Part shown: positions 1 to 8,980 of the stretch, piece after piece | How positions within the stretch are numbered: the first letter of the stretch is position 1 | Layout of the letters: the number at the start of each line of letters is the position of its first letter | Source: Trichomonas vaginalis G3 | Lineage: Eukaryota; Parabasalia; Trichomonadida; Trichomonadidae | Assembly: GCF_026262505.1 (NCBI RefSeq) | Contig: NC_067205.1 | Coordinates: 15,066,001-15,130,000 of the forward strand | DNA: 64,000 nucleotides | Direction of reading: 5' to 3' | Translations under genes and position numbers: made by a program | Notes under the pieces: model-generated | The model's database searches: none | Told to the model about the DNA's origin: nothing | The model's input: the letters and a program-made list of their open reading frames with translations, nothing else

Positions 1-111
1 AATATGGCTCATTTAAAAATGCATAACAGTCTTATTTAATGTAATAATAAAAAATCAGTGTTAAAATTTTCATTTGTCATGCCTTATCTCATCTTTGAGA
101 TATGAACAATT

Positions 112-705
112 TTATTTCGAATACTTATAGGTAGTCCACGGTAACTTAGCTACAAACGGTGGATCTTTCCAATTTTTCGTTGGAGCAATTGGCTTCTTAG
201 CAAGAAGTTTCTTTGGGAAAGCAAGCTTCTTCTTATATAACTTTGGGCATGGGTACTTGCGGCAGTACTTCTTCAACCAGCGCTGTAACATAGCCTTGTT
301 GATTGGGTATCTGCGGAATGGCTTCTTAGCTGCGACCTTCTTGTCTTCGTTGAGCTCAAGGTCGAAGTCGACTGGGCCCCACTTCCAGCGGAAGTTCATG
401 TTGTCATCGTCGTCTTCTTCGGCGGCGTTGTGATATTCAAGGCGGAACTTGCCAATAGCTGTCATTAATTCAGCCCAAGCCTTCCAGTTCTCATCTTCCT
501 CTTCTTCAGCAGAGTTGTGGTAGCCAATGTAGAACTTGCCCCATGGTGAGTGGTATGTAAAGCCAATGCCCCAGTTATCATCATCCTCTTCGTTAGCATC
601 AACACCGAAGCTTAAAAGACCCCACTTTGTTGGGATTGGGAATGGGAATCTCCAATTGTCGTCGTCAGCATTATATGCTGAGCGTAAAGCAAGGAAAGGT
701 AGCAT
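112..705 (-). CDS. Host protein with acidic DDDNW repeats, function unknown
   Basis: I do not recognise a family. The 197-aa protein opens with a hydrophobic stretch (MLPFLALRSA) that resembles a short trichomonad hydrogenosomal presequence (ML start, Arg near the cut site); that targeting is inference. The middle contains four acidic blocks of the type EEDDDNW separated by aromatic, Gly-rich stretches (for example SPWGKFYIGYHN), so it looks like a repeat protein of short beta units. The C-terminal third is very basic with a CRKYPC motif. Upstream of the ATG the coding strand reads TTCATTTCATTTTTTTAG, which fits the trichomonad TCA initiator placed a few bases before the start. Base composition is more GC-rich than the flanks, as expected for a host gene. 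It is not part of the neighbouring Polinton. Confidence 0.75.
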   Translation of the reverse strand: MLPFLALRSAYNADDDNWRFPFPIPTKWGLLSFGVDANEEDDDNWGIGFTYHSPWGKFYIGYHNSAEEEEDENWKAWAELMTAIGKFRLEYHNAAEEDDDDNMNFRWKWGPVDFDLELNEDKKVAAKKPFRRYPINKAMLQRWLKKYCRKYPCPKLYKKKLAFPKKLLAKKPIAPTKNWKDPPFVAKLPWTTYKYSK

Positions 706-1723
706 CTAAAAAAATGAAATGAATTTTTTCCTTCTCTCAATTAGATATATCTGACAGTCAGATAAAAAAAATCAAATGAAATATTTTAATGATTATTAAT
801 TGACACCGAGGAAAGTCATTGAATCTGAAAAATAATGAGAATTTAAGATTTTGGCAAATCTGACAGGCAGATTTATATGTTCTGTAACCATCTGTCAACA
901 GAAGAATATAAATTCAAAAAAAATGCATTGATACATTTTACTAGTACATATTTATATTCCAAATCAAAATAATCGCAAATTCATATCACTTTTTATAGTG
1001 AATATAGACTATGAGACATTGTAAATATGGTTCAAACTGAACAGATATATTAGATTGTTTATATTTTGGAATTTGCTTGAATTCAGATCGATATCGATAA
1101 AAATTTGTTTCAGATTCCATATGAATATGTTGTTGATATTGACAAAACCCTCAATTTTAGCTATTAGGCTTTGTTTTCGATATCCTATGAGTTTAAATAA
1201 AGAATTTATTTTGCACTATGCATATGCATAGGTTAAGGTATGTAGTGTACACATATATATTAAATTAAATTAATATTCTAAACATCAGGGTATTTTAATT
1301 AGAAATAATTCAATTCAATCCCAAAAAATTTAGCTAGTTTTAGGGTCATTATCGAATATATGTATAGTATCTTTTTTCATTGTCAGAAAAATACGTCATT
1401 CAAAGAAATGTGCACATCAAACAATTTCAGTTGTTTGTTTCTCTCCGAAAAAGGAGTCTTCTGTCATTTTGAAAAAATCCAAACCATAACAAATTGAAAA
1501 AGATCTAATCAGGCGTTTGAAATAAATATGCTTATTGAATTTTATTTTGAAGTGAATACTGAATGTAGATATGTATAAATCAGTTTGCCAATGATTGGTT
1601 CGAAAATCTTTTAAATACGCGATTAGGAGAAAAACTACATTATTGGTAGCTAATTTAACAATTTGGGGTTTTATTGTCAATTTCTAATTCAAAAGGTGGT
1701 AATTAGTTATGTGCAGTGTGTGC
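706..1723. other. Gene-poor host intergenic region
   Basis: About 1 kb of AT-rich sequence between the acidic-repeat gene and Polinton A. The short open frames here have low-complexity translations and no initiator context, so I see no gene. The last bases carry the TGTGC copy of the Polinton A target duplication. Confidence 0.6.
1719..1723 (+). repeat. Left target-site duplication of Polinton A (TGTGC)
   Basis: TGTGC directly precedes the A-run that opens the left inverted repeat. The same five bases end the element at 25872-25876, where the last T of the T-run may be shared. Element B also has a 5-bp duplication, which supports the reading. Confidence 0.6.
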
Positions 1724-1798
1724 AAAAAAAAAAAAAAAAAAAGGTAGTGGGGCCTCCAGGCACTTCGTGCCCTCTAGCCCTGAAGATGTTTAGTATAA
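1724..1798 (+). repeat. Left terminal inverted repeat of Polinton A
   Basis: A run of 19 A, then GGTAGTGGGG and about 50 more bases that match the reverse complement of 25808-25872 except for a hairpin at 1759-1771 (GGCACTTCGTGCC). At the other end that hairpin has a different stem sequence but the same shape. Confidence 0.9.
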
Positions 1799-2010
1799 CT
1801 TTGTCCGGACAAGTAAGGGTCTATCGTCGCTACAGGAAAAGTTACAGGCGTTCCACGGAAGTATACTTTGAGAAGCCTTTTCTCCCTTATAGAATGAGAT
1901 AGGACGGTTATTTTACAAAACTGACAACACTTTGACCGAGTAGTTTTTTGTGCTGAACAAATAGTGTCATATAAACATCTGTCAAAAACCGCTTTTTAAC
2001 TTCACTTAAA

Positions 2011-5000
2011 ATGCCACGTAAGCTACGTAAGAATATACGTAAGAGGAAGGGAGCATTGAAACATCCAATAGTAAAACTGACACCACAACAACAGTTGCAA
2101 CAACAAATGATGAATGACCCCACTATGTTGCAACAAATGTCAAGCAACCCTATGCTTTTAAACCGAGTTATTGGTGCACAGAGTGGAGGTTTAAGAGCGG
2201 CACTTTTAGCGAAAATGGCAGGCTATGGTGGAGCTGCAGACGGAACAGCTTATAACCCTCAAAGTCAAATGAATTTGAGTTCACTCAAAAATCAAATAAC
2301 AGATGTCAAAAAGTCAAACATAGACATACAGAAACAAATAAGTGAAAACGAAAAGAAACTAGAATATGACAGACACACAAAGAAACTCAATGAGTTAAAC
2401 GTAGAGAAAAAGAAGAAAGAAGAACAACTGAAAGAACTAAGTACAGAGGAATATGCGAAAAAAGTGTCAGAAAAAGCAGCAGAAGTAGCAAAAATGGAAC
2501 AAGATGTTATAAATTTGAAAAACCATACTACTCAATATAAAGTACTGAAAGATGAAGAAATAAAACAAAAAGCCCTGAAGACATATATGGATAGCGATGA
2601 GTATAAAAAAGAAGTTGAAGCAAATGTAAAGGCAGAAAAACTTTTACAGTTGCAAAACCAAACCGTACAGTATGAAAACTTAGCACAAGAAAGTAAAAAT
2701 AACGACGCAGCCATGCAAAAGGCAATGAAAAGCGCAGAATATATAAAAGCTAATAATGACTGGTTAGATGCCCAAGCCAACGCTAAAGCAGCCCAACTTA
2801 TAGGGTCAATAAGGACAAAAATACAAGCGGATGAAGACAGTTCAAATGAAGCTTTAATGAATGCTGACTTTAAGAACGCCTTCGAAGCTCTTCATAGTAA
2901 GGTGAAACTAGTGAACGACTTCTCATCTGGAAAGAAACTGAAGTCTGAAGGTTTCGACAACGAGTTAAGAGAAGTAGCACAAAATATGACGAAAATAACA
3001 GATGCAGCAACGAGACAGGCAGTTCAAAGTGCCTATGACGCCGTTAGAGCAACTGTTGTGGAAAGTCAAGAAAAAGAGTTACAACAGACCAAAACAGACC
3101 TAGTAAATGCTTTCTTAAAAACGAAAAGTCAGGTAGGACATTATGCTGCAGATGGAACATATGTGCCAGCTGGTGGAACTTATATACCACCAAACCCTCC
3201 AAGAGAAGCACCTGCACCAGGACTACCTAAAACATTTACATCGTCACATGGACACAGACACAGGCATGCACCAAAACCAACAGTTCAAAACACTGCACCA
3301 CAACCAACAGTTCAAAATCCAGCACCACAACCAACAGTTCAAAATCCAGCACCACAACCAACAGTTCAAAACACTGCACAGCAACCAACAGTTCAAAACC
3401 CTGTACAACAACCACAAACAGAGCAAGGACATAAAAGAAGTAGAGAACAAGGAAACCAAGAATTCTTAAAAATGCTTAAGGAAGACTATGGTTACCCAGA
3501 TACTCTTGACTTTAGTGACAGATATAAAGAAGCTATTAGAAAGTTCAAGGAAGGAAATACTGACCCGAACCTATTTAGCTTTATGGTTCAGCACCAAATG
3601 GGATATAATTTCAAACCTGGAAAATACAAGCTCGCTAAGGGATATGATTTAATAGCATATCATCCAAATGACATGGATGAATTTACTCCGAGATATTTGG
3701 TGTCAGAGATAAATGATAATTCAACTATCTTCATGAAACGCGTAAAAAATAGAGACGGAACGAAAGAAGAAAGGTTTATGAATGCGGATGGCTTAAATAG
3801 GGAACTTTTTAAAAACGGTCTCGGAATATATGAAATGCCAGCAGATGAGGTACAAGAAACTCCACAGGAAGAAGTTCAGATACAACCAGACATGGAAGAA
3901 ATAGTTCAGCAACAACAGCTAGAAGAGCCTGAAGGAAACGAACAAGTCCCTCCTTTGGAAACTAACTTCACAGAACTAGATGAAGATTTGGAACAGCCGA
4001 AAAATCTTGACCCTCAACAAGAGTATGCGGAGAATATGGAATCTTTCCAAGAGTCTAAGAAAAATTCGGCTGACATAGTAGAAGAATATCGAAAAATGTT
4101 CGCCGACATACAAAAGACTCCAACATCAGATGAAAATATTCAGCATAGAATGGAAGAACTGAAAGAAAATGTACGCAAATACAATAACCCTTTTTACTTA
4201 CGACCATATAACGTTCAATCTTTGGCTGAACTCGGTGAAAATAAAAGGTTAAATTTCAACAAAACATATAGAAATGAAACATTGTTTAAAGTTCATTCAG
4301 AACCTAACCAATATGGAAACAAACCTACTTTTGTTTCTGCAGACTATGGAACTACAATGAGATGGGGTCATAAAGCTAATCCGGATAGGTGGTTCATAAA
4401 CTTACAACCACAATTCCAAGAAGTTGTAGACGCAATGGAAGTGAATGGTGAACCAGATATAGCTGGTATTTTCAGCGCGGCTTTAATGCCATTGAAAGAT
4501 ATGAAACATGCAGATATTTTGGACCAGTATGAAATGAACATGGCTGATGGAAATATAACACCTGACGTTCTAGAACATTTATCTCAAAGAACTACACAGA
4601 ACCATAGAGATGGTATATTTGGTGAAGAGTTTAGAAAGAAAGTTAGGGAGATAGAAGGAAGAGAACCTATTGTACATGACCTTGCAAACGAAAGTTTACA
4701 AAATGTCATAAAAACTTACTTTGCAGACAATGAACTGAGAAGGGATGAATATTTAAGAAAACTCAAATGGACAGTACCAAATAAAATGTTAGTATTGAAA
4801 AACATGTTCCTTGACAAAATAAAACCAACTACAGAAATAAATGACGCAAGACTGAAACATTGGGTAAAAGCTTTCCCATTCACAAAAGATATTATTGGTA
4901 ACATGGAAAGAAAACCAGAATGGCTACAAAAACATATATTTGGAAACGAGCATATTCCATATGGACAAGCTATATTTGAAGAGCTTGAACCGGAAACTCA

Positions 5001-5346
5001 GGAAAGAGTCATGCAAACAATACGCGAAGACTCAAATACAAACTATGACAAAATCTTTCTAGGATATAGGTTACCTGAGATGGGCGACCAGAGCCCAAAG
5101 GCAAAAAGGACATGGGAAATTTACAACATACTAGGTGAACATGAGGCAAAGATGCTACAACTTGAAGCAGAGGGCAAGTTACCAAAAGCGACACCAAAGA
5201 AGAAGAGAAGAGTAGAACAAAGTGAAAATAGTGAAGAAGTAACTTCATCTAGTGAAAGTAGTGGCAATGAAGGAAAAAGAAGAGTTAAAAACTCAGTCAG
5301 GAAGAAAGTAAAGCTTGGTCCGAGTGGGTTCTATTATGACACATAA
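2011..5346 (+). CDS. Large 1111-aa Polinton protein with SV40-like nuclear signal
   Basis: I do not recognise a family. The N-terminus is basic and Gln-rich (about residues 1-60), followed by a long charged coiled-coil region (about 90-370), then a Pro-rich tandem block of about five PAPQPTVQN-type repeats (about 425-470), a second folded region, an acidic Gln/Glu stretch, and a C-terminal folded region of roughly 400 residues. Near the end TPKKKRRVEQ closely resembles the SV40 large-T nuclear signal. It is first at the left end and is followed within 35 bases by the capsid gene on the same strand. The start sits after a T-run and TTAAAATG. Size, repeats and nuclear signal suggest a structural or DNA-associated virion protein; a terminal or core protein is possible but unproven. 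I see no counterpart in element B. Confidence 0.8.
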   Translation: MPRKLRKNIRKRKGALKHPIVKLTPQQQLQQQMMNDPTMLQQMSSNPMLLNRVIGAQSGGLRAALLAKMAGYGGAADGTAYNPQSQMNLSSLKNQITDVKKSNIDIQKQISENEKKLEYDRHTKKLNELNVEKKKKEEQLKELSTEEYAKKVSEKAAEVAKMEQDVINLKNHTTQYKVLKDEEIKQKALKTYMDSDEYKKEVEANVKAEKLLQLQNQTVQYENLAQESKNNDAAMQKAMKSAEYIKANNDWLDAQANAKAAQLIGSIRTKIQADEDSSNEALMNADFKNAFEALHSKVKLVNDFSSGKKLKSEGFDNELREVAQNMTKITDAATRQAVQSAYDAVRATVVESQEKELQQTKTDLVNAFLKTKSQVGHYAADGTYVPAGGTYIPPNPPREAPAPGLPKTFTSSHGHRHRHAPKPTVQNTAPQPTVQNPAPQPTVQNPAPQPTVQNTAQQPTVQNPVQQPQTEQGHKRSREQGNQEFLKMLKEDYGYPDTLDFSDRYKEAIRKFKEGNTDPNLFSFMVQHQMGYNFKPGKYKLAKGYDLIAYHPNDMDEFTPRYLVSEINDNSTIFMKRVKNRDGTKEERFMNADGLNRELFKNGLGIYEMPADEVQETPQEEVQIQPDMEEIVQQQQLEEPEGNEQVPPLETNFTELDEDLEQPKNLDPQQEYAENMESFQESKKNSADIVEEYRKMFADIQKTPTSDENIQHRMEELKENVRKYNNPFYLRPYNVQSLAELGENKRLNFNKTYRNETLFKVHSEPNQYGNKPTFVSADYGTTMRWGHKANPDRWFINLQPQFQEVVDAMEVNGEPDIAGIFSAALMPLKDMKHADILDQYEMNMADGNITPDVLEHLSQRTTQNHRDGIFGEEFRKKVREIEGREPIVHDLANESLQNVIKTYFADNELRRDEYLRKLKWTVPNKMLVLKNMFLDKIKPTTEINDARLKHWVKAFPFTKDIIGNMERKPEWLQKHIFGNEHIPYGQAIFEELEPETQERVMQTIREDSNTNYDKIFLGYRLPEMGDQSPKAKRTWEIYNILGEHEAKMLQLEAEGKLPKATPKKKRRVEQSENSEEVTSSSESSGNEGKRRVKNSVRKKVKLGPSGFYYDT

Positions 5347-5378
5347 ATCCAACTATTCTATATTTTTACCCATATGAA

Positions 5379-6914
5379 ATGTACGCCGCTCAGAATATAA
5401 CGCCAACAGTTTTGGATGCCATGAACGGAAATGTTTCCGAATGGTATAACGAATGCGACAATGCCATTAGAAGGTCAGAAATAGTTCCTGGAACTTACGA
5501 ATATACAACTGCTGTTTCTTATGGAAACGTAGGTGAGTTTGGAGAAGGTTCTTCAACAACAGTAGATATTGCTTGCGACAGGTTTCATATTATTTCTATT
5601 GACAACTCATTCTTATACGTGGAACAAGACATTGAAATAAAACCTTCTGCCAAGTTGTCTGACAAGAAAGGTTGCAATGGAATTTTCTATGTCGGATACC
5701 AATATGCTCCAGAAGTTTTCATGGGATATAAGATATATTCTAACTCTGACTTAGTTCAAACAGTAACATGGGCAAACTATGAATGGTTCGCTTTGAGAAA
5801 CTCAGTACAACCACAAGCTAGAGAACAAACAGACCAGTATGCAAATATTGAGAAAATAAGAAGACTTGACCCTAACGTTCCAGGAGTTTATGTTAACCTT
5901 TCTGGACAAACTGCAGCAGCAGTAACCAAAGTAAAACTGAAACTTAGAGTTCCTTTGTCATCTTTCCTCATCTTCAGGTTTTTAAGATACTTGCCAAACT
6001 GGGCAGGAAAAATTTCTATTGAACTTACTCCAAGCAAAAATAACTTAGTCATTGCACCAACACAAGACCCATTCACTATTACAGACGTAAAGGGAACAAA
6101 TCGAACGTCATTCGCCGAATTTTGCAAAGACAAAGTTGACTTAGACTTTGGTTTCTCAAACTTCAACAATGAAGTAAACTATTATTTCAATGCTGCTGGA
6201 ACTGCTTGGGACCCAGTTAAGTTCACATGCGAAAAGTTTGAATGCAAGAGAATAGAAAGCAGACTTGCAGTCTATATGTTGGACCCAGATATTTCAAATG
6301 CTTTAGCTGCCAAATATATTGCAGTTCCACTTATGTTCCCTATACACCAAATATCTGTCAAAGACTTTGCAGGTGAAGTTGGAAACCAAAGTGCTGACCC
6401 AGGTGCAAGAACAGATATTGCTTTAACAACTGCAATGAAACATGCAGATACTATGTTTGTACTGTTCAGACGAACTATAAATGACTATTCTTGTTTCTAC
6501 AACCCCGGTATTAAATATCATATAAACATAGATGGCAAATATTATCCAAGAGAAGAATATTCTACAGTTGAGGATATGAGGTCATACAACTTGACATTAG
6601 ATGCTATGAACTTTAACAACAACTTCACAACAACCATTAACCCTGAAATGCAAAGTTCTACTATGCCATATGTGAAAGTATGGACTCATACAGGAGGTCA
6701 AAAAACTCAATATACAAATGGAGACCGTTCAAACTTTTGGCTTGGCATTCCATTTGCTGACTCAGAAGACTTTATGGGTGGTATTTCAACTGTTGGTACT
6801 GTACAAATACAATATACTGGTGACAGAGACGGTCCAGATGAACTGAGAGCAAAGAAGTTTACAAAACCAATAGCACTTTTCACGGAAGATGCTCTTTTGA
6901 AGATTCGTTCGTGA
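5379..6914 (+). CDS. Major capsid protein, double jelly-roll type (Polinton A)
   Basis: A 511-aa beta-rich protein that aligns by eye with the 524-aa protein of element B. Around residues 185-220 it reads KLKLRVPLSSF then FRFLRYLPNWAGKISIEL, matching KLRLRIPVRRF then AIRFIPAFAGNIQLKV in element B. Length and position agree with the Polinton double-jelly-roll capsid family, which forms hexameric capsomers. The frame looks whole. It follows the 1111-aa gene on the same strand, and its start lies after a short T-run. Divergence from the element B capsid is large, so the two elements are not recent copies of each other. The call is by pattern; a structure-based search would settle it. Confidence 0.85.
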   Translation: MYAAQNITPTVLDAMNGNVSEWYNECDNAIRRSEIVPGTYEYTTAVSYGNVGEFGEGSSTTVDIACDRFHIISIDNSFLYVEQDIEIKPSAKLSDKKGCNGIFYVGYQYAPEVFMGYKIYSNSDLVQTVTWANYEWFALRNSVQPQAREQTDQYANIEKIRRLDPNVPGVYVNLSGQTAAAVTKVKLKLRVPLSSFLIFRFLRYLPNWAGKISIELTPSKNNLVIAPTQDPFTITDVKGTNRTSFAEFCKDKVDLDFGFSNFNNEVNYYFNAAGTAWDPVKFTCEKFECKRIESRLAVYMLDPDISNALAAKYIAVPLMFPIHQISVKDFAGEVGNQSADPGARTDIALTTAMKHADTMFVLFRRTINDYSCFYNPGIKYHINIDGKYYPREEYSTVEDMRSYNLTLDAMNFNNNFTTTINPEMQSSTMPYVKVWTHTGGQKTQYTNGDRSNFWLGIPFADSEDFMGGISTVGTVQIQYTGDRDGPDELRAKKFTKPIALFTEDALLKIRS

Positions 6915-7300
6915 GAAACCTGCTGGGGCTCCTCAGATTGGCATAACGACAGCTTCCATCGAGCAGATTTTGGCAGCAGGTCAGTAAGTTGTTCTTGAAC
7001 TGACTTCTCTCCGTCAAATATTGACAGTACGCCAGTTTTGACATAATATTGTAAGATAAACTTACCTTTAGAAATATCTGTAAGTTTTGAAGTTATATTT
7101 TTGTCTGCTTCAAGAACTTTCACCATTTCAGTTATACCAACTTTCTTTGCTTTATGGAAATATTTTGGTTCAGCAAATATTGCTATTCTATAACATTTTC
7201 CATTGTTTGTGTAAAGAACTATTCTGTCAATGTATTTGTATTGTTTGTGTGTGTAAACTTTGTTCTGCTTCAATTCGAAGAGATACTCGAATACGTCCAT
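6707..7300 (-). CDS. Hypothetical protein overlapping the capsid 3' end
   Basis: A 197-aa open frame on the opposite strand. The first about 130 residues (MDVFEYLFELKQNK onward) lie outside the capsid gene and look like a genuine small globular protein, with IDRIVLYTNNGKCYRIAIFA resembling the small virion-associated proteins of these elements. The last about 65 residues are antisense to the capsid gene and may be read-through, not part of the real product. It starts back to back with the next plus-strand gene at 7319. No function can be assigned. Confidence 0.45.
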   Translation of the reverse strand: MDVFEYLFELKQNKVYTHKQYKYIDRIVLYTNNGKCYRIAIFAEPKYFHKAKKVGITEMVKVLEADKNITSKLTDISKGKFILQYYVKTGVLSIFDGEKSVQEQLTDLLPKSARWKLSLCQSEEPQQVSHERIFKRASSVKSAIGFVNFFALSSSGPSLSPVYCICTVPTVEIPPIKSSESANGMPSQKFERSPFVY

Positions 7301-7318
7301 CTTTTTATTCTAAGTAAA

Positions 7319-7900
7319 ATGTCATTTCCGAAAAATAGAAGCGTAAGTGTTTCAAAAGGTTTAATGGCGGTGGCAGATGTGAAGTTAAATTCACCAACTC
7401 AAACAAACAGTCAAAGTGTTGTTGTCAATGTCAAAGACAGAGATGTTGAAGTGGGGAAACCATACGAAGACGAAGATGGTATAACAATTGTTCCTGTAAA
7501 AGAACAACCAACATATCCTGAAGTTAGCAGAGACTTAAGTTCTGTTGCAGATATTCGAAACGACTACCAACAACTGAAAGACAAACTTCAAACTCAGGAG
7601 AAGATTTGTCAAGCTTTAGGTATAATGTTAAACTTGGTCGAACACAACCCTGTAAAAGTGAACTCATATGTCATTGCACCTCATGAAGTTTTGAAAGAAC
7701 TATTGAAACTTTTGACAGAGGCAGACGATATAAACATCAAAGAAATAGAACCCGACATTAGTTGCTGTGGTGTTTCATATAATGTCATTGACAAGATATA
7801 CGTTATGAAAGGAGGTGAAACGTTGAACTTAAAGTATAGTTTCCCAGACGTCATAAAAATATTTGACGACCACAACATTTCATTAAAATTTATTTGCTAA
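7319..7900 (+). CDS. Conserved Polinton protein with CCG motif, 193 aa
   Basis: The ATG at 7319 follows CTTTTTATTCTAAGTAAA, the T-run/TAAA context of other genes here; the open frame extends further upstream but I prefer this start. The N-terminal half is polar and low in structure, the middle is helical (VADIRNDYQQLKDKLQ), and the end has EPDISCCGVSYNVIDKIYV. The product of 45763-46375 in element B shares the layout and the pattern DPEIECCG, so this is a family shared by both elements. It sits between capsid and minor capsid genes in A, and near minor capsid and ATPase in B, which suggests a virion or assembly role. Function unknown. Confidence 0.65.
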   Translation: MSFPKNRSVSVSKGLMAVADVKLNSPTQTNSQSVVVNVKDRDVEVGKPYEDEDGITIVPVKEQPTYPEVSRDLSSVADIRNDYQQLKDKLQTQEKICQALGIMLNLVEHNPVKVNSYVIAPHEVLKELLKLLTEADDINIKEIEPDISCCGVSYNVIDKIYVMKGGETLNLKYSFPDVIKIFDDHNISLKFIC

Positions 7901-7906
7901 GTAAAA

Positions 7907-8135
7907 ATGTCAAAACTTCTTGAAAGATTTTGAAAAAAATAATATAGACTTTATTTCATGTAAAGGACTTTACACACTTTTGAACGATATGAAAGACCCT
8001 GTTTTGTTTGTTCGTGTAGACAAAGGAAAGTTCTATGTCTTTACAAAATATTTGAACTTCTTAGACAGAGAACTTCAAGAAACGCCATGTGAAAGTTTAG
8101 ATGAAGTTCTTCTCCACTTTCAGAAAAACTTTTAA
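7907..8135 (+). pseudogene. Small Polinton protein gene, appears broken
   Basis: A short coding stretch of about 75 codons whose product (containing DPVLFVRVDKGKFYVF and ESLDEVLLHF) resembles the 79-aa protein at 45527-45766 in element B. In both elements it lies next to the minor capsid candidate. It looks broken here. Function unknown. Confidence 0.45.
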
Positions 8136-8145
8136 ATATATATAA

Positions 8146-8952
8146 ATGGCAGAAGATATAATGGTTTATACTATTACGACTAAAAACCCTGAGTCATATA
8201 ATTCTATAACAACAAACTTACAAAGTCCTCAAGGACGATATTGTAAACTAACCTTAAACACAATGACGACTAAAGCCTGTTTTGCTCTTTTGACACCAGA
8301 AGACTTTATTGTTGTGAATGGTAAAAAATACTCCTTTGAAGATACTTACTCAGATATACCACCAACAGGTTTTGTTGACTTATTTAATACTTTAAGTACG
8401 GGTGTAACATGTGCTGCAACTAGAGCAGGTTTCATTATGTTTGGATGTCCGACTGAGTTTACTATAAACGATATGAGCTATAATACAAAACTTATTTCTG
8501 GTTTTTACTACCAACAGTTTCCTATAACAGGAAAAGGTGTCATACAAGGAATGTCTATTCCATTGACATTAAGCACACCAATCTTATATATTGTTTCAAA
8601 CTTAGGTTCAAAGTGTTATTCGAATGTCGACAGAAACTATTATGACCAAAAGATACTTATGCGTATAAACAATACTTTCTCTGCTGGTTTGCCTATTGTT
8701 CATTCGAATGCAGAATTTTCAACCTTAGTGAACTCAAACACTTTGGCAAGTATAACGTTGACATTAGTTGACGCAAACTTTGTTCCTGTAAAACTTTTAT
8801 GTCCTATGTATTTGTCAATGACGGCAGAAAGTTTCGAATTGGAAGATGCAACTGGTGAAAGTATTGTATTACAAGAACAACTTCAACAACAAATAGCTCA
8901 AGAACAACAAATGCAACAAATGCAACAAATGCAACAACAAAGTCAAGAATAA
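8146..8952 (+). CDS. Minor capsid (penton-like) candidate, Polinton A
   Basis: A 268-aa beta-rich protein ending in a Gln/Met-rich tail (about residues 240-268). The pattern LYIVSNLGSKCYSNVDR followed about 40 residues later by SITLTLVDANFVPVKL matches LYIESKIANVTG and MQFRLVDFQGEPVEL in the 254-aa protein of element B. A single beta sandwich of this size next to capsid genes fits a Polinton penton or vertex protein, but this rests on layout. The ATG follows TATATATAAATG. It lies directly downstream of the two small conserved genes, and the same three families cluster in element B. Confidence 0.6.
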   Translation: MAEDIMVYTITTKNPESYNSITTNLQSPQGRYCKLTLNTMTTKACFALLTPEDFIVVNGKKYSFEDTYSDIPPTGFVDLFNTLSTGVTCAATRAGFIMFGCPTEFTINDMSYNTKLISGFYYQQFPITGKGVIQGMSIPLTLSTPILYIVSNLGSKCYSNVDRNYYDQKILMRINNTFSAGLPIVHSNAEFSTLVNSNTLASITLTLVDANFVPVKLLCPMYLSMTAESFELEDATGESIVLQEQLQQQIAQEQQMQQMQQMQQQSQE

Positions 8953-8980
8953 AAAAAATATTTTTTTTATTTTATAAAAA

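Noticed and set aside
1417-1680. 87-codon frame on the minus strand left of Polinton A
   Set aside because: Low-complexity composition, no initiator, and it lies in AT-rich intergenic DNA.
1724-1742. A-run at the left end of A as the poly-A tail of a retroposon
   Set aside because: It is mirrored by a T-run at the other end and continues into a perfect inverted repeat, so it is part of the Polinton terminus.
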